Positions 28,599 to 38,142 of a stretch of DNA of 64,000 nucleotides are shown one piece after another. Under the pieces are notes generated by a model, which had not been told where the DNA came from, did not search any database, and saw only the letters and a program-made list of their open reading frames with translations. The translations under genes were made by a program, and so were the position numbers. The stretch lies in contig NC_012704.1 of NCBI RefSeq assembly GCF_000023145.1, forward strand, positions 372,001 through 436,000. The letters run 5' to 3'. The stretch is from Corynebacterium kroppenstedtii DSM 44385 (GTDB taxonomy: Bacteria; Actinomycetota; Actinomycetes; Mycobacteriales; Mycobacteriaceae). Each line of letters starts with the position of its first letter. The first letter of the stretch is position 1.

Positions 28599-30173
28599 GT
28601 GAGTGAACAGCAACAAACCCCGTCTCCTGTTCTTGTCGTTGACTTTGGTGCCCAGTACGCCCAGCTCATTGCTCGGCGCGTGCGTGAGGCCCGCATTTAT
28701 TCCGAGGTCATTCCGCACACCGCGTCGGTGGAGGAAATCAAGGCGAAGCACCCGGCTGCGCTGATCCTCTCGGGCGGACCCTCCAGCGTTTACGCTGATG
28801 ACGCTCCTGTTTTTGACCCGTCGGTGCTGGACTTGGGCGTTCCCGTGTTCGGCATTTGCTACGGTTTCCAGGCGATGACGCACGCGTTAGGTGGAGTGGT
28901 CGCGCGCACGGGGGACCGCGAATATGGCCGGACGACGATGTCCATCGTCGGCGATGGCGGCCTCCTGCACGACGGCGCGGTGAATGACGTATGGATGAGC
29001 CACGGCGATGCCGTGTCCGAGGCCCCGGAGGGCTTCGTGGTAACAGGCCGCTCATCCGGAGCACCGGTCGCTGCGTTCGAGGATGCGGATCGGCACATGG
29101 CCGGTGTGCAGTACCACCCGGAGGTCATGCATTCGCCCGAGGGACAGAAGGTCCTGGAGCGTTTCTTGACGCAGATAGCTGGGCTGAAGCAGACGTGGAC
29201 GCCCGGCAATATTGCCGATCAGCTGGTGGAACAGGTTCGTCAGCAGGTTGGGCCTGAGGGGCGGGCCATCTGTGGTCTGTCTGGCGGTGTGGATTCGGCC
29301 GTCGCTGCTGCCTTGGTGCAGCGGGCGATTGGTGACCGCTTGACCTGTGTTTTCGTTGACCACGGTTTGTTGCGCAAGGGGGAGCGCGAGCAGGTCGAGA
29401 ATGATTTCGTTGCGTCGACGGGTGCGAACTTGGTCACAGTCGACGAAACCGACGCATTCTTGTCGGCGTTGAAGGGCGTGACGGACCCGGAGAAGAAGCG
29501 TAAGGCGATCGGTAACGAGTTCATTCGTTCATTTGAGCGTGCTGTTGCCGGTGTGTTGTCCGATGCTCCGGAGGGTGCGCGTGTTGATTTTCTCGTGCAG
29601 GGTACGTTGTACCCGGATGTGGTGGAGTCCGGTGGGGGCAGCGGTACCGCGAATATCAAGAGCCACCACAATGTGGGCGGTTTGCCCGACGATGTTGAAT
29701 TTACGCTGGTAGAGCCGCTGCGTTTGCTGTTCAAGGACGAGGTTCGTGCGGTGGGGCGCGAGCTCGGTTTGCCCAGTGCTATTGTGTCGCGCCAGCCTTT
29801 CCCTGGTCCGGGCTTAGGTATCCGCATTATCGGTGAGGTTACGTCTGACCGTTTGGCGACGCTCCGCGAGGCCGATGCGATTGTCCGCCAGGAGCTGTCC
29901 GCTGCGGGGCTGGACGATTCGATTTGGCAGTGCCCCGTGGTCTTGCTGGCGGATGTGCGGTCCGTGGGAGTGCAGGGCGACGGCCGGACTTATGGCCATC
30001 CGATCGTGTTGAGGCCAGTCTCGTCGGAGGATGCGATGACAGCGGATTGGACGCGCATTCCTTACGACGTGATGGAGAAGATTTCGACCCGCATTACCAA
30101 CGAAGTCGCTGAAGTGAACCGCGTGGTGTTGGATTGCACGTCGAAGCCCCCAGGAACGATTGAGTGGGAGTAG
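28599..30173 (+). CDS. guaA: GMP synthase (glutamine-hydrolysing)
   Basis: Converts XMP to GMP using glutamine and ATP. The 524-aa protein has an N-terminal class I amidotransferase ([16 protein letters not shown]; catalytic cysteine in GICYGFQAM; histidine in YHPEVMHS), an ATP pyrophosphatase domain with the loop [11 protein letters not shown], and the C-terminal dimerisation domain ending [10 protein letters not shown]. The start is a GTG at 28599. It completes the guanine branch after guaB and guaB3. Confidence 0.97.
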   Translation: MSEQQQTPSPVLVVDFGAQYAQLIARRVREARIYSEVIPHTASVEEIKAKHPAALILSGGPSSVYADDAPVFDPSVLDLGVPVFGICYGFQAMTHALGGVVARTGDREYGRTTMSIVGDGGLLHDGAVNDVWMSHGDAVSEAPEGFVVTGRSSGAPVAAFEDADRHMAGVQYHPEVMHSPEGQKVLERFLTQIAGLKQTWTPGNIADQLVEQVRQQVGPEGRAICGLSGGVDSAVAAALVQRAIGDRLTCVFVDHGLLRKGEREQVENDFVASTGANLVTVDETDAFLSALKGVTDPEKKRKAIGNEFIRSFERAVAGVLSDAPEGARVDFLVQGTLYPDVVESGGGSGTANIKSHHNVGGLPDDVEFTLVEPLRLLFKDEVRAVGRELGLPSAIVSRQPFPGPGLGIRIIGEVTSDRLATLREADAIVRQELSAAGLDDSIWQCPVVLLADVRSVGVQGDGRTYGHPIVLRPVSSEDAMTADWTRIPYDVMEKISTRITNEVAEVNRVVLDCTSKPPGTIEWE

Positions 30174-30266
30174 CCCGCGTCGGCGTGTGAATCGGGGGTC
30201 GGCCGGCGCTTGAGCGGGGACCCTGTCGACGTGTGAATCGGGGGAGTCCCCGTCGGCACTACGGGG
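30174..30266. terminator. Possible guaA terminator region with short repeats
   Basis: After guaA the sequence CGTGTGAATCGGGGG occurs twice, and CCCCGT (30248-30253) can pair with ACGGGG (30261-30266) around a 7-nt loop. No T-run follows, so an intrinsic terminator is only tentative. The hairpin overlaps the stop of the convergent membrane-protein gene. Confidence 0.3.
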
Positions 30267-30723
30267 TGTCCGGTTCTTGGGTGTACGCGGTGCCGTCGAT
30301 CCAGGGGAAAACGAGGTAGTTATAGACACTGGCTACGACGAAGGCGATGATGCCCAGGAACGTTCCCTGCATGGGGATAACGGGGAGGATCATGAGGGCT
30401 AGCCAGTCGGGGAAAAGGGGGATGAGCCGTCGGACTGTGGTCCGGTATTCCCCGTATCGGTTCATGTAGGCGGCGCTCACGTCGCGTCGGTACGGGTGAA
30501 TAGTGATGAAAAGTAGCCCAGCTCCTGCGAGGACAATGAGCAGGATGACTTTAAGCAGCGGCGCGATAGCGAACCCCATGACTCCCACGGCTCCACCGAG
30601 GAGAAGCGACGCGATAGTTCGTACCAGATTCGGCGTCGAGACCGTGGTGATGTACTCGGATTCAGATAGTTCGTGGTCGGATGTTTCACGGTTGTTGTCG
30701 CGGTGAGTGTCGTAGTTAGTCAT
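30259..30723 (-). CDS. Small hypothetical membrane protein
   Basis: Protein of 154 aa from the ATG at 30723. A polar N-terminus (about 35 residues) is followed by hydrophobic segments around LVRTIASLLLGGAVGVMGFA, LLKVILLIVLAGAGLLFITI, WLALMILPVIPM and GTFLGIIAFVVASVYNYLVF, so four membrane helices are likely. The frame is open further upstream to 30858, but those residues are polar and unconserved in look. No clear ribosome site is seen. It is divergent from imuA' and lies just downstream of a LexA-like box on its own strand. Function unknown. Confidence 0.65.
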   Translation of the reverse strand: MTNYDTHRDNNRETSDHELSESEYITTVSTPNLVRTIASLLLGGAVGVMGFAIAPLLKVILLIVLAGAGLLFITIHPYRRDVSAAYMNRYGEYRTTVRRLIPLFPDWLALMILPVIPMQGTFLGIIAFVVASVYNYLVFPWIDGTAYTQEPDTP

Positions 30724-30850
30724 ATGTTTCAGGGTAGTTGTTTGACGATCAGTAGCGGCTAGTGCGCCTAGGTCTGGGGAACTGACCAGGCGTTTTCTTT
30801 GTGTGTGGGGGCGTGTGGGGTGCGTTGTGTGCCCCTCTAGACTTTTTATA

Positions 30851-30866
30851 TCGAACATGTGTACGA
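30851..30866. promoter_or_regulatory. LexA-like SOS box upstream of imuA'-imuB
   Basis: TCGAACATGTGTACGA matches the actinobacterial SOS box (TCGAAC-N4-GTTCGA) at all but one fixed position. The wider palindrome 30849-30868 pairs at 8 of 10 positions. It lies about 290 nt before imuA' and about 130 nt before the divergent membrane gene. The dnaE2 gene has a similar box at 38117. Confidence 0.6.
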
Positions 30867-31156
30867 TACTTCCACGAGTTTTCGATTTTTATGTCCGGGT
30901 GGATCGGTACAACTGTTCATAGCTCCTTCGGTTTGAAGGTGCGATGAGTATGAAGTATAGCCGACGCTCAACGAAGAAGAAGGTGGACGATAGTGGCTTA
31001 TTTTTATGGGTACGTACGTTCTAAAAATCGTATATCGTCCACTCTGCGAACGATGTGGATGGAGTGGTTGTCTCTCTTTTTGTCACCTCGTGGTCTTATG
31101 TATGAGCAGGTGAAAAGCCATTTTTATCCCGCGCTGGGTGTGAGGGCTGATCAAAG

Positions 31157-32029
31157 ATGACACAGGCGGGAGCTAGTGCAGTAGCTACGGACCTTACTGC
31201 ACTTTCGAATGATGAAAAGGTGGAGATCCTTCGCTCGCGCATGGCGCATCTGGTGTCGGTCCCTGACTATCCTCAAGTCAAGGAATCCGACTCTTTGCCG
31301 CATCCTGGTGAACGACGTTCATATCCTGAGGAAAAAGAATCGTTCGAACGTTCGATGCTGGAAGTTCTCTCTCTACAGGGGCCTTTAGGGGAGCTGACAT
31401 CGCTGGGCGGTCTTCCTCGTGGCGCGGCAACATCGATTGCGGATTGCCCGACCGCGCTGGTGCACATCATTGCCCAGGTGACCGCTACGGGAAAACACGT
31501 TGCTGTTATCGGATTGAGTGACCTCTTGTGGGCCGCAGTCTCAGATGCGGGCGGTGATTTATCGTTAGTCGCCGTGGTCGATTGTCCCGACGCTACTGGC
31601 GACGCGGATATCAACGCCCCCGATCCTCTCAGCGTGCTGGGTGTGCTGTGCGAGGGGATGGACCTCGTCATTTATTGCGGCCAAGGGCAAGCAAATGTGC
31701 CGCCATCATTGGCGCGGCCAGTGATGAGCCGTGTCCGCTCGTCTCGGTGTGCCCTTCTTGTCTGCGGTGTGCGGTGGCCTGGTGTTTCTTTGCGTATCGA
31801 CGCCATCGTGAGCGCTTTTCGCGGTTTAGGCCGAGGTCGCGGACGTATTCGTGGCATGAGCGTGGATATGCGTGTGGAGGATCGGCATCGACCTCCCCAG
31901 CGAGGGCAGTGGCACATGGGTGTGGGGTCCTTCGCCCAACCGATACGCCACCACCGTCCGACGCAGACCCACCATTGGCGCAAGAGTGTGAAAGCTCTTG
32001 ATCTGAACGCAGTGGAGGCCGCAGGATGA
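31157..32029 (+). CDS. imuA': ImuA'-like SOS mutagenesis protein
   Basis: Accessory protein of the ImuA'-ImuB-DnaE2 mutasome for error-prone repair. The 290-aa protein has the RecA-like layout of the family without a Walker A loop: LTSLGGLPRGAATSIADCP, then VTATGKHVAVIGLSDLLW and LVAVVDCPD. The C-terminus is Arg/Gly- and His-rich. Its TGA overlaps the imuB ATG (ATGA at 32026), so the two are coupled. Assignment rests on this fold pattern and on the partners imuB and dnaE2. GAGGG about 11 nt before the ATG is a weak ribosome site. SOS induction is inferred from the LexA-like box. Confidence 0.82.
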   Translation: MTQAGASAVATDLTALSNDEKVEILRSRMAHLVSVPDYPQVKESDSLPHPGERRSYPEEKESFERSMLEVLSLQGPLGELTSLGGLPRGAATSIADCPTALVHIIAQVTATGKHVAVIGLSDLLWAAVSDAGGDLSLVAVVDCPDATGDADINAPDPLSVLGVLCEGMDLVIYCGQGQANVPPSLARPVMSRVRSSRCALLVCGVRWPGVSLRIDAIVSAFRGLGRGRGRIRGMSVDMRVEDRHRPPQRGQWHMGVGSFAQPIRHHRPTQTHHWRKSVKALDLNAVEAAG

Positions 32030-33747
32030 CACCGGATAACTCTATTGATGCAAGTCAGTGCGCAGATGATCCTCATCGTGAGCAGTCAGGCGTGCCCATG
32101 GATGAGCGAACAATAGTCCTCTGGGTTCCAGATTTCCCTCTCTATGCTGCCCGCTGTGACAACGAGGTTCCGGACGGGCCGCTGGCGTTAGTGGACCAGC
32201 ATGGTGTGTATGTATGTGACCGCCAGGCGCGGCATGTAGGAGTCCGACGCGGCATGAAACGCAGACAAGCTCAGTCGTTATGCCCGACGATGCACATCAT
32301 GCCCGCCGACGACGACCGTGATGCCAGATATTTTGAAGACTTTGTTGCCGACGTCGATTCCATTTCCGCTGGTATCGAGCTTTTGCGTCCCGGGCTCATT
32401 GCTGTGAAGTCAGCACCGCTGGTGAAATACTACGGCTCAGAAGAGCGTGCGATCACCATGGTTCTTGATGCGGTCGCTCGGCCGGGAGTGGACGTTATCG
32501 CCGGAGCTGCAGGAACACTACCTACTGCGGTATTCGCTGCTCGTCGGGGGATGACTATCCCGGAGGGACACGATGCAGATTTCTTGGCCGGGCTACCTGT
32601 ACGAACATTGTGCGAGGACAAAGCATTAGGCCAACCCCAAGAACTGGTGGACACCCTCGAGAAAATGGGCATAACACGCATGAAGGACTGGGCGGGTCTA
32701 TCGCGGCGAGATGTGTCATCTCGTTTTGGGGCAGAGGGCTTGTGGTGGTGGTCTATCGCCCGTGGTGCTCCATCGCGACGACTAACTCCCCAAGAAAACA
32801 CCAGTGACCTGGCCATTACGCATCATTGCGATTCGCCCGAGTCCCGCTCCGATACGGTCGCGTTTATTGGTCGTCGTCTAGCGGCAGATCTTCACGATCA
32901 ACTCTCCGATAGAGGGCAGATATGTTTGCGCGTCGCTATACGGGCACTTATTCGCACCCCCGATGGGGATCAAGAATTGGAACGAGTGTGGCGGTGCACG
33001 GACCAGCTCACCGAGCACGCCATAGCCCAGCGAGTGCGGTGGCAACTGGAGGGGTGGCTTCACCGTTTTGTGTCGCGTGCTGCTGCCACCGTCGGGCAAT
33101 CTGACCATGAATCGGGTGCGTCCGATAACGCTGGGGTGCCCGATAGCGTCGAGGTCGATGCAACCCCGGTCGGTGTGGGCGTATGCGAACTCACCCTTGA
33201 CCCCATTGAAACGACAAGCAGCTCCATGCGTGGTTTATGGGGTGCCAAGGAAGACCATGCTGCCCATGCCGCATTAGCTCGGGTGCAGACAATGCTGGGG
33301 CCAGACAGAGTATGCACTCCCGTGCTGAAAGGTGGGCGTGGCCCTGAGGACCGCATTGCTCTTGTCCCCGTGGGTGAATCCGCCCCCGATCTTCCGAGCA
33401 GCACGTATTCGTGGCCAGGTCAATTTCCAGCCCCCATTCCAGTCACCAAACGCGTCGAGCGTGGGCCTAGTACTGCACACCCTGCGAGTGGAGTCTCTCT
33501 TCTCGACGAAGACGGCCACGACATTATCGTGACAGGACGCTCACTACTCAGTGCCCAGCCAGCCTGTGTGGCATGGGGAACTAAGCGCTATGACATCACA
33601 GGCTGGTCCGGACCCTGGCCCGTCGATGAACAATGGTGGGCACAAGGACGTCGCTTCGCACGCCTACAAGTGACCACAAACCAACCCAGCGGGTTGCTAC
33701 TCATCTGCAGAGGAAAGAAGTGGCGAATTGAAGGTGTATATCGGTGA
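32026..33747 (+). CDS. imuB: ImuB, Y-family polymerase-like mutasome protein
   Basis: Y-family DNA polymerase homologue that acts as a hub linking DnaE2 to the sliding clamp. The 573-aa chain starts with TIVLWVPDFPLYAARC in place of an active palm strand, and the second catalytic acidic motif is replaced by GIELLRPGLIAV, so polymerase activity is unlikely, as in other ImuB proteins. Where the mycobacterial protein has a clamp-binding QLPLWG motif, this one reads MRGLWG (residues 401-406), lacking the glutamine. A second ATG at 32098 is possible, but the ATGA overlap with imuA' favours 32026. Confidence 0.88.
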   Translation: MTPDNSIDASQCADDPHREQSGVPMDERTIVLWVPDFPLYAARCDNEVPDGPLALVDQHGVYVCDRQARHVGVRRGMKRRQAQSLCPTMHIMPADDDRDARYFEDFVADVDSISAGIELLRPGLIAVKSAPLVKYYGSEERAITMVLDAVARPGVDVIAGAAGTLPTAVFAARRGMTIPEGHDADFLAGLPVRTLCEDKALGQPQELVDTLEKMGITRMKDWAGLSRRDVSSRFGAEGLWWWSIARGAPSRRLTPQENTSDLAITHHCDSPESRSDTVAFIGRRLAADLHDQLSDRGQICLRVAIRALIRTPDGDQELERVWRCTDQLTEHAIAQRVRWQLEGWLHRFVSRAAATVGQSDHESGASDNAGVPDSVEVDATPVGVGVCELTLDPIETTSSSMRGLWGAKEDHAAHAALARVQTMLGPDRVCTPVLKGGRGPEDRIALVPVGESAPDLPSSTYSWPGQFPAPIPVTKRVERGPSTAHPASGVSLLDEDGHDIIVTGRSLLSAQPACVAWGTKRYDITGWSGPWPVDEQWWAQGRRFARLQVTTNQPSGLLLICRGKKWRIEGVYR

Positions 33748-33799
33748 ACCACGCAGTACGCGGGTACCCTCATGCTCTATGACCACCAAGGAAGGGCAC

Positions 33800-34882
33800 A
33801 TGGAGGAACAAGCCACGCAAGAAAACGCAGCGGAGCAAATAAGTGCACAGCGCGCGAGTTCAGCCCGTCAGGGTGTTGAGGCCAACCAGGCTGACGAGGC
33901 GTGGAAAACTATGCGATGCTCAGACTTTGGCAACGAAGCTCTCCCCGGCACGGCCAAATCCATGAGGCTTTTCCTGGCGGTTGAATATCTCAAAGGGTGG
34001 GGCCGGGACATTATGGATGACGATGTCTTGGGAAACCTCACCGCGCCCCTCAAGAAAGTCCTTAAAGACAATGGCGCATCAATGCAGTTCATCAGAAAAC
34101 CCGGCAGAGCTGGGCAATTCCGCGACGAAAGAAAACTCTATATAGCCAGAACAGACCAAGGCACCTGCTTTACCACGCGCATCTCCGGCGTCGAAGACCT
34201 CCTGCACCTGGATATCCAAGCCCTTGCCGACGGCACATGGGGGAGAAGCGAACTTCCCGCCCGGCCCGTTGAACGCGTTAACCACCCGATCATGCTTGTC
34301 TGCACGCATGGGAAAAGGGACCGCTGTTGTGCAATTAAAGGACGACCCCTCGCAGCGGGGATGCAGACGTGCTTCTTCGGTGATGAAGTGTGGGAGACAT
34401 CGCACTCCAAAGGACACCGCTTTGCGCCCACCATGATCCTGCTGCCCTGGGGATACTCCTACGGGCGGATTCCCACAGGTCAAGCCATCGACGCTGTGAA
34501 AACAAGTGCGCAAGGACACATGTACCTCACCGGCTTGCGTGGTCGCGGATGCTGGGATGCGCCAGGACAAACCGCCGAAATCGCCGTCGCGCAAAAACTC
34601 GGAGCGCACACAGTTCCCGTCGGCAGTCTCGTCGTCAAAGAAACGACAGAACAGGAACAAGAAAGAGCAGAAAAAGAAATAGCGGCCCGCGACCGCACAT
34701 CGTCCAGAACCAATTCCGACGACCACCACCCAAAAACAGCGTGGCGAACCGTCGAAACATCACGTGGAGACACGTGGGTTGTTCACCTGGAGCAGGTGTC
34801 CGCTGGAGACGTCATGGCTTCGTGTGGAAAACCCCCGAAACATGGAAAAACCTGGGTGGCACACCATGTCACCCAGGTCTAG
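33800..34882 (+). CDS. Sucrase/ferredoxin-like family protein
   Basis: Member of the Suc_Fer-like family (thioredoxin-like fold with a likely [2Fe-2S] cluster), 360 aa. The cysteine motif CTHGKRDRCCAIKGRPLA and the downstream SHSKGHRFAPTMILLPWGYS are diagnostic, as is RGRGCWDAPGQTAEIAVA. AAGGAAGG lies 5-6 nt before the ATG at 33800; the longer frame overlaps imuB and is rejected. Function is not established. It is convergent with metI (16 nt between stops). Confidence 0.85.
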   Translation: MEEQATQENAAEQISAQRASSARQGVEANQADEAWKTMRCSDFGNEALPGTAKSMRLFLAVEYLKGWGRDIMDDDVLGNLTAPLKKVLKDNGASMQFIRKPGRAGQFRDERKLYIARTDQGTCFTTRISGVEDLLHLDIQALADGTWGRSELPARPVERVNHPIMLVCTHGKRDRCCAIKGRPLAAGMQTCFFGDEVWETSHSKGHRFAPTMILLPWGYSYGRIPTGQAIDAVKTSAQGHMYLTGLRGRGCWDAPGQTAEIAVAQKLGAHTVPVGSLVVKETTEQEQERAEKEIAARDRTSSRTNSDDHHPKTAWRTVETSRGDTWVVHLEQVSAGDVMASCGKPPKHGKTWVAHHVTQV

Positions 34883-34898
34883 ATCCTCGCGCTAAGCG

Positions 34899-35669
34899 CT
34901 ATCGGCGCATGACCAGCCGCGCGAGCGTGTTACCAATCAACTGGGCGAATTGCACCAGCACGATGATAATCACCGTCGCCACCAAAGTGACGTTCCAGTC
35001 GAACGCACGGTAACCATAGGTGATGGCGAAGTCACCCAAACCGCCACCGCCGATGTAGCCAGCCATCGCGGACATATCGACAATCGCGATAAAGATGAAC
35101 GTGTAACCCAAAATCAACGGGCCCAAAGCCTCACGGATCACCACGCTCCACAAAATCTTCAGAGGCGACGCACCCATCGCACGGGCAGCCTCAACAACGC
35201 CAGGATCAACACTCACCAGGTTCTGCTCCACAATGCGGGCCACCGCAAACGTTGCAGCAATCACCATGACGAACGTAGCCGCCTCCGTGCCGATCGTCGT
35301 CCCCATCACAGCCTTCGTCAGAGGACCAGCCGCCGCAATCAAAATGATGAACGGTATCGGGCGAATAATGTTCACCAAAATATTCAGCGTCCAGTACAAA
35401 GGCTTATTAGCCAACACACCAGACGACCTCGACGCATACAGCAACACGCCGATGATCAGGCCAAACAAGCCACCCAGAAGGATCGTCCACCCGACCATCC
35501 ACAGCGTCGTCCAAAACGCTGTGATCATCGTGGGCTTCAGATTGTCCCAGTCCGTCGTCCCCGCAGCAAGAACGAGATCGCGCGCCACGGCGCTGTGAGC
35601 CACAGCATTGTGAATTGATGCGCCCACGCCAGCCAGGGCGTCGGCAGTATGTAACGCTACGCTGACCAT
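34899..35669 (-). CDS. metI: Methionine ABC transporter permease
   Basis: Membrane subunit of the D/L-methionine importer, 256 aa, with about five membrane segments. The ATPase-coupling loop is seen in VVEAARAMGASPLKILWSVV, and RPIPFIILIAAAGPLT is typical of MetI. Its ATG overlaps the metN stop by one base (TAATG), so translation is coupled. Third gene of metQNI. Confidence 0.94.
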   Translation of the reverse strand: MVSVALHTADALAGVGASIHNAVAHSAVARDLVLAAGTTDWDNLKPTMITAFWTTLWMVGWTILLGGLFGLIIGVLLYASRSSGVLANKPLYWTLNILVNIIRPIPFIILIAAAGPLTKAVMGTTIGTEAATFVMVIAATFAVARIVEQNLVSVDPGVVEAARAMGASPLKILWSVVIREALGPLILGYTFIFIAIVDMSAMAGYIGGGGLGDFAITYGYRAFDWNVTLVATVIIIVLVQFAQLIGNTLARLVMRR

Positions 35670-36811
35670 TAGTTGATCTCCTCACACTCGGTTAACTCGG
35701 CAAGACGGGCAACAACATCCTTGACGCCGTCCTCTGGCCCGGTCAGCTTCACTGTCAACCGTCCAAACGAATGCTCCTGGATATTATTCACAGCCCCATG
35801 CACAAACCCGACGGTCACATTCCGCTCGGTAGCCAGGGCAAACGCCGAACTCAGATCGCGCGCATCGTCGACACGAACCGTGATCAGCCGCTCACGCGGA
35901 TTATCGGCAACTTCCGTAAGCAGTGAATCACGCTCGCGGCCCTCCGGAGTATCGCGAAGAGCAGTCGCGACGAACCGCTCAGTCACTTCCTCACGCGGAT
36001 TCGAGAAAATCTCGTGCACCGGCCCATATTCGACAACCTTGCCCTTTTCCATCACAGCCACGCGGTCCGCAATCGAACGAACAACTTCCATTTCGTGAGT
36101 AATCACAACAATGGTGATCCCGAGCTCCCGGTTCACCTTGTGCAGCAAATCCAGAACATCCTGAGTCGTTTCCGGATCCAGTGCCGACGTTGCCTCGTCG
36201 GCAAGAAGAAGCGAAGGATCGGTTGCCAACGAACGGGCAATGCCCACGCGCTGCTTCTGACCACCCGATAGCTGGTCAGGATAGTTTTTGCCCTTATCGC
36301 CCAATCCGACGAAGTCCAGCAATTCCTTCACACGCTTCGAGCGCTGAGACCGCGGCACCTTGGCCAGCGCTAGGGGGTACGCCACATTCGCGGCAGCCGT
36401 GCGGGAATTCATCAGGTTGAACTGCTGGAAAATCATGCCGATGTTCTTGCGCAGGCCACGGAGTTTTCGCTCCGGCAAATCGGTGATCGTGGTGCTACCC
36501 AGCGTGACCGACCCCGAGGTGGGCCGATCCAAACCGTTAATCATGCGAACCAGCGTGGATTTACCTGCGCCGGAATACCCGATAACGCCCAGGATCTCGC
36601 CCGGCTCGACGGTGAGCGAAATCCCGTTGAGCGCGTGAGTGTCGCGTTTGCCCTGCTTGAACGTCTTGGTGACATCGCGGAACTCCACCCGGGTGCCGTG
36701 ATCCGTCGGGCGGTCATCAAAAGTGAGTGTGGAGCTGCCGGAAGTCGGCTGGGTAGACGTTGACCCGGTAGACGTTGGTTGGGTGGAATTCTCTGTTGGA
36801 ATCGATGCCAT
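35669..36811 (-). CDS. metN: Methionine ABC transporter ATP-binding protein
   Basis: ATPase of the methionine importer, 380 aa. Walker A is GYSGAGKST, the signature is LSGGQKQRVGIARSLA, and Walker B is LLLADEATSALD. A C-terminal NIL domain (about residues 300-378) is present, which in MetN binds methionine and inhibits transport. The first 30 residues are a Ser/Thr-rich extension. One-base overlaps (TAATG) join it to metQ before and metI after. Confidence 0.95.
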   Translation of the reverse strand: MASIPTENSTQPTSTGSTSTQPTSGSSTLTFDDRPTDHGTRVEFRDVTKTFKQGKRDTHALNGISLTVEPGEILGVIGYSGAGKSTLVRMINGLDRPTSGSVTLGSTTITDLPERKLRGLRKNIGMIFQQFNLMNSRTAAANVAYPLALAKVPRSQRSKRVKELLDFVGLGDKGKNYPDQLSGGQKQRVGIARSLATDPSLLLADEATSALDPETTQDVLDLLHKVNRELGITIVVITHEMEVVRSIADRVAVMEKGKVVEYGPVHEIFSNPREEVTERFVATALRDTPEGRERDSLLTEVADNPRERLITVRVDDARDLSSAFALATERNVTVGFVHGAVNNIQEHSFGRLTVKLTGPEDGVKDVVARLAELTECEEIN

Positions 36812-37701
36812 TAGGATTCCTCCCGTGTTTTCTTTTCAGTATCTTTCAAAATATCCTCTAGTTGATTAGCGGGGAGATCAACAGATACGGACGTACCCTT
36901 GGTGTCCTCCGCATTCGCCTTTTGTACGGCGTCGCTGTGCCACGCTTTCACCAATTTCTTGATGTTTTCGTCATTCTTCTTTTCAGGTCGAGTGGCGAGA
37001 ACGTTGATATATGGCTTTGCATTTTCAGCTTTGGGATCATCAGCGGCGATGGCCGTCTTCGGATCAATTCCCGCACGAAGGAGATACGTGTTATTGACGA
37101 CGGCGGGCGTTCCCTCACCCCACGCTGTAGCCGTTTGAGCAGCGTCGACAGGCGTTACGCTGACCTTCGACTGTGATTGATCGATGTCCGCTGGGGTGGG
37201 GTTCAAAAGGCCCGTTTTCTTCAGCGTCACCAAGTGCTGTGCTTCGAGAAGGTTAATAGCGCGACCCTGGTTCGTGCTGTCATTGGGAATAGCGATCGAC
37301 GTTCCGTCTTTAAGATCATTAATGTCTGTATGACCCTTATAGAACAAAGCGAGCGGAACAATTTCTGTCGAACCAACGGGAACGAGATCCGAATTAGATT
37401 CGACGTTATACGACGCCAAGAATTTAATGTGTTGGAATAGATTCACGTCCAAGACGCCCTCGCTGAGCGCGGTATTCGGCGTGTTGTAATCCGAGAAGTC
37501 CTGGACGTCCAAGTGGACGCCTTCTTTCTCAGCTTCTTGACGGAAAGCTGTCCATGCCGTTTTCGACGAATCGGTCGTACCAATGGTCACGGTGTTAGAC
37601 CCGCCGCCGCTTTCTCCCGGCGGATGGCACGCGGTGACGCCGGTCAGTGTGAGCCCGGACGCCAGAATGAGCGCGCTGAGACGCCGTAATGATGTGACCA
37701 T
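36811..37701 (-). CDS. metQ: Methionine-binding lipoprotein
   Basis: Substrate-binding lipoprotein of the methionine importer, 296 aa. The signal peptide ends in the lipobox LTGVTAC, giving a lipid-modified cysteine at residue 25. NlpA/MetQ-family features include DVNLFQHIKFL and IAIPNDSTNQGRAINLLE. First gene of metQNI. A perfect McbR-type operator lies about 170 nt upstream. Confidence 0.93.
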   Translation of the reverse strand: MVTSLRRLSALILASGLTLTGVTACHPPGESGGGSNTVTIGTTDSSKTAWTAFRQEAEKEGVHLDVQDFSDYNTPNTALSEGVLDVNLFQHIKFLASYNVESNSDLVPVGSTEIVPLALFYKGHTDINDLKDGTSIAIPNDSTNQGRAINLLEAQHLVTLKKTGLLNPTPADIDQSQSKVSVTPVDAAQTATAWGEGTPAVVNNTYLLRAGIDPKTAIAADDPKAENAKPYINVLATRPEKKNDENIKKLVKAWHSDAVQKANAEDTKGTSVSVDLPANQLEDILKDTEKKTREES

Positions 37702-37871
37702 GATCGTTGTGTCCCTTCATTCATGTGGTTGTCGTAATGATGTGATTGTCAGTCGAGTCTCTAAAGCGCTGCGTCTAACTCGTGGCCACAGCGGTGAGGC
37801 CAGACAAGGCTGGCCATGCTCGGACGGTGGAGATGAGCTCACGTGAACCGATACCCCAACGGCCAAAATCA

Positions 37872-37887
37872 TAGACCAAGCTGTCTA
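37872..37887. promoter_or_regulatory. McbR operator upstream of metQNI
   Basis: TAGAC-CAAGCT-GTCTA, a perfect match to the known McbR site TAGAC-N6-GTCTA. McbR represses sulfur amino acid genes in Corynebacterium in response to S-adenosylhomocysteine (established knowledge). Placement upstream of a methionine importer fits that role. Confidence 0.8.
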
Positions 37888-38116
37888 ATTGTCGAGACTC
37901 ATTCTGCCTTCTTGTGAAGAGATATAAAAATTTGGGCCTAATGAGCGAGGTGACAAGCCATGTTGCGACGGAATTATGACCGATTTACGACGGGGGGTGA
38001 TGGGGTAGCGACGCAATAGCCGACAGGAAATTGGCGGGGTGAAGGGTGGGGTAGTGTGCGAAAAATAGGGCGCTGCCAGGCAATGTCTTGGATGTGACGG
38101 ATCGTGCTAGCGATAA

Positions 38117-38132
38117 TCGAACACGCGTACTA
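38117..38132. promoter_or_regulatory. LexA-like SOS box at the dnaE2 promoter
   Basis: TCGAACACGCGTACTA shares TCGAACA-N-G-N-GTAC with the box before imuA'. It ends 10 nt before the dnaE2 ATG and is followed by TAATCT, a fair -10 element, so a repressor here would cover the promoter and the message may be leaderless. Confidence 0.55.
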
Positions 38133-38142
38133 ATCTATCGCT

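Larger units (their letters stand above)
37702..38142. other. Divergent promoter region between metQ and dnaE2
   Basis: About 440 bases with no supportable gene. It contains the McbR-like operator (37872-37887) on the metQ side and the LexA-like box (38117-38132) on the dnaE2 side, so both promoters lie here. Confidence 0.6.
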
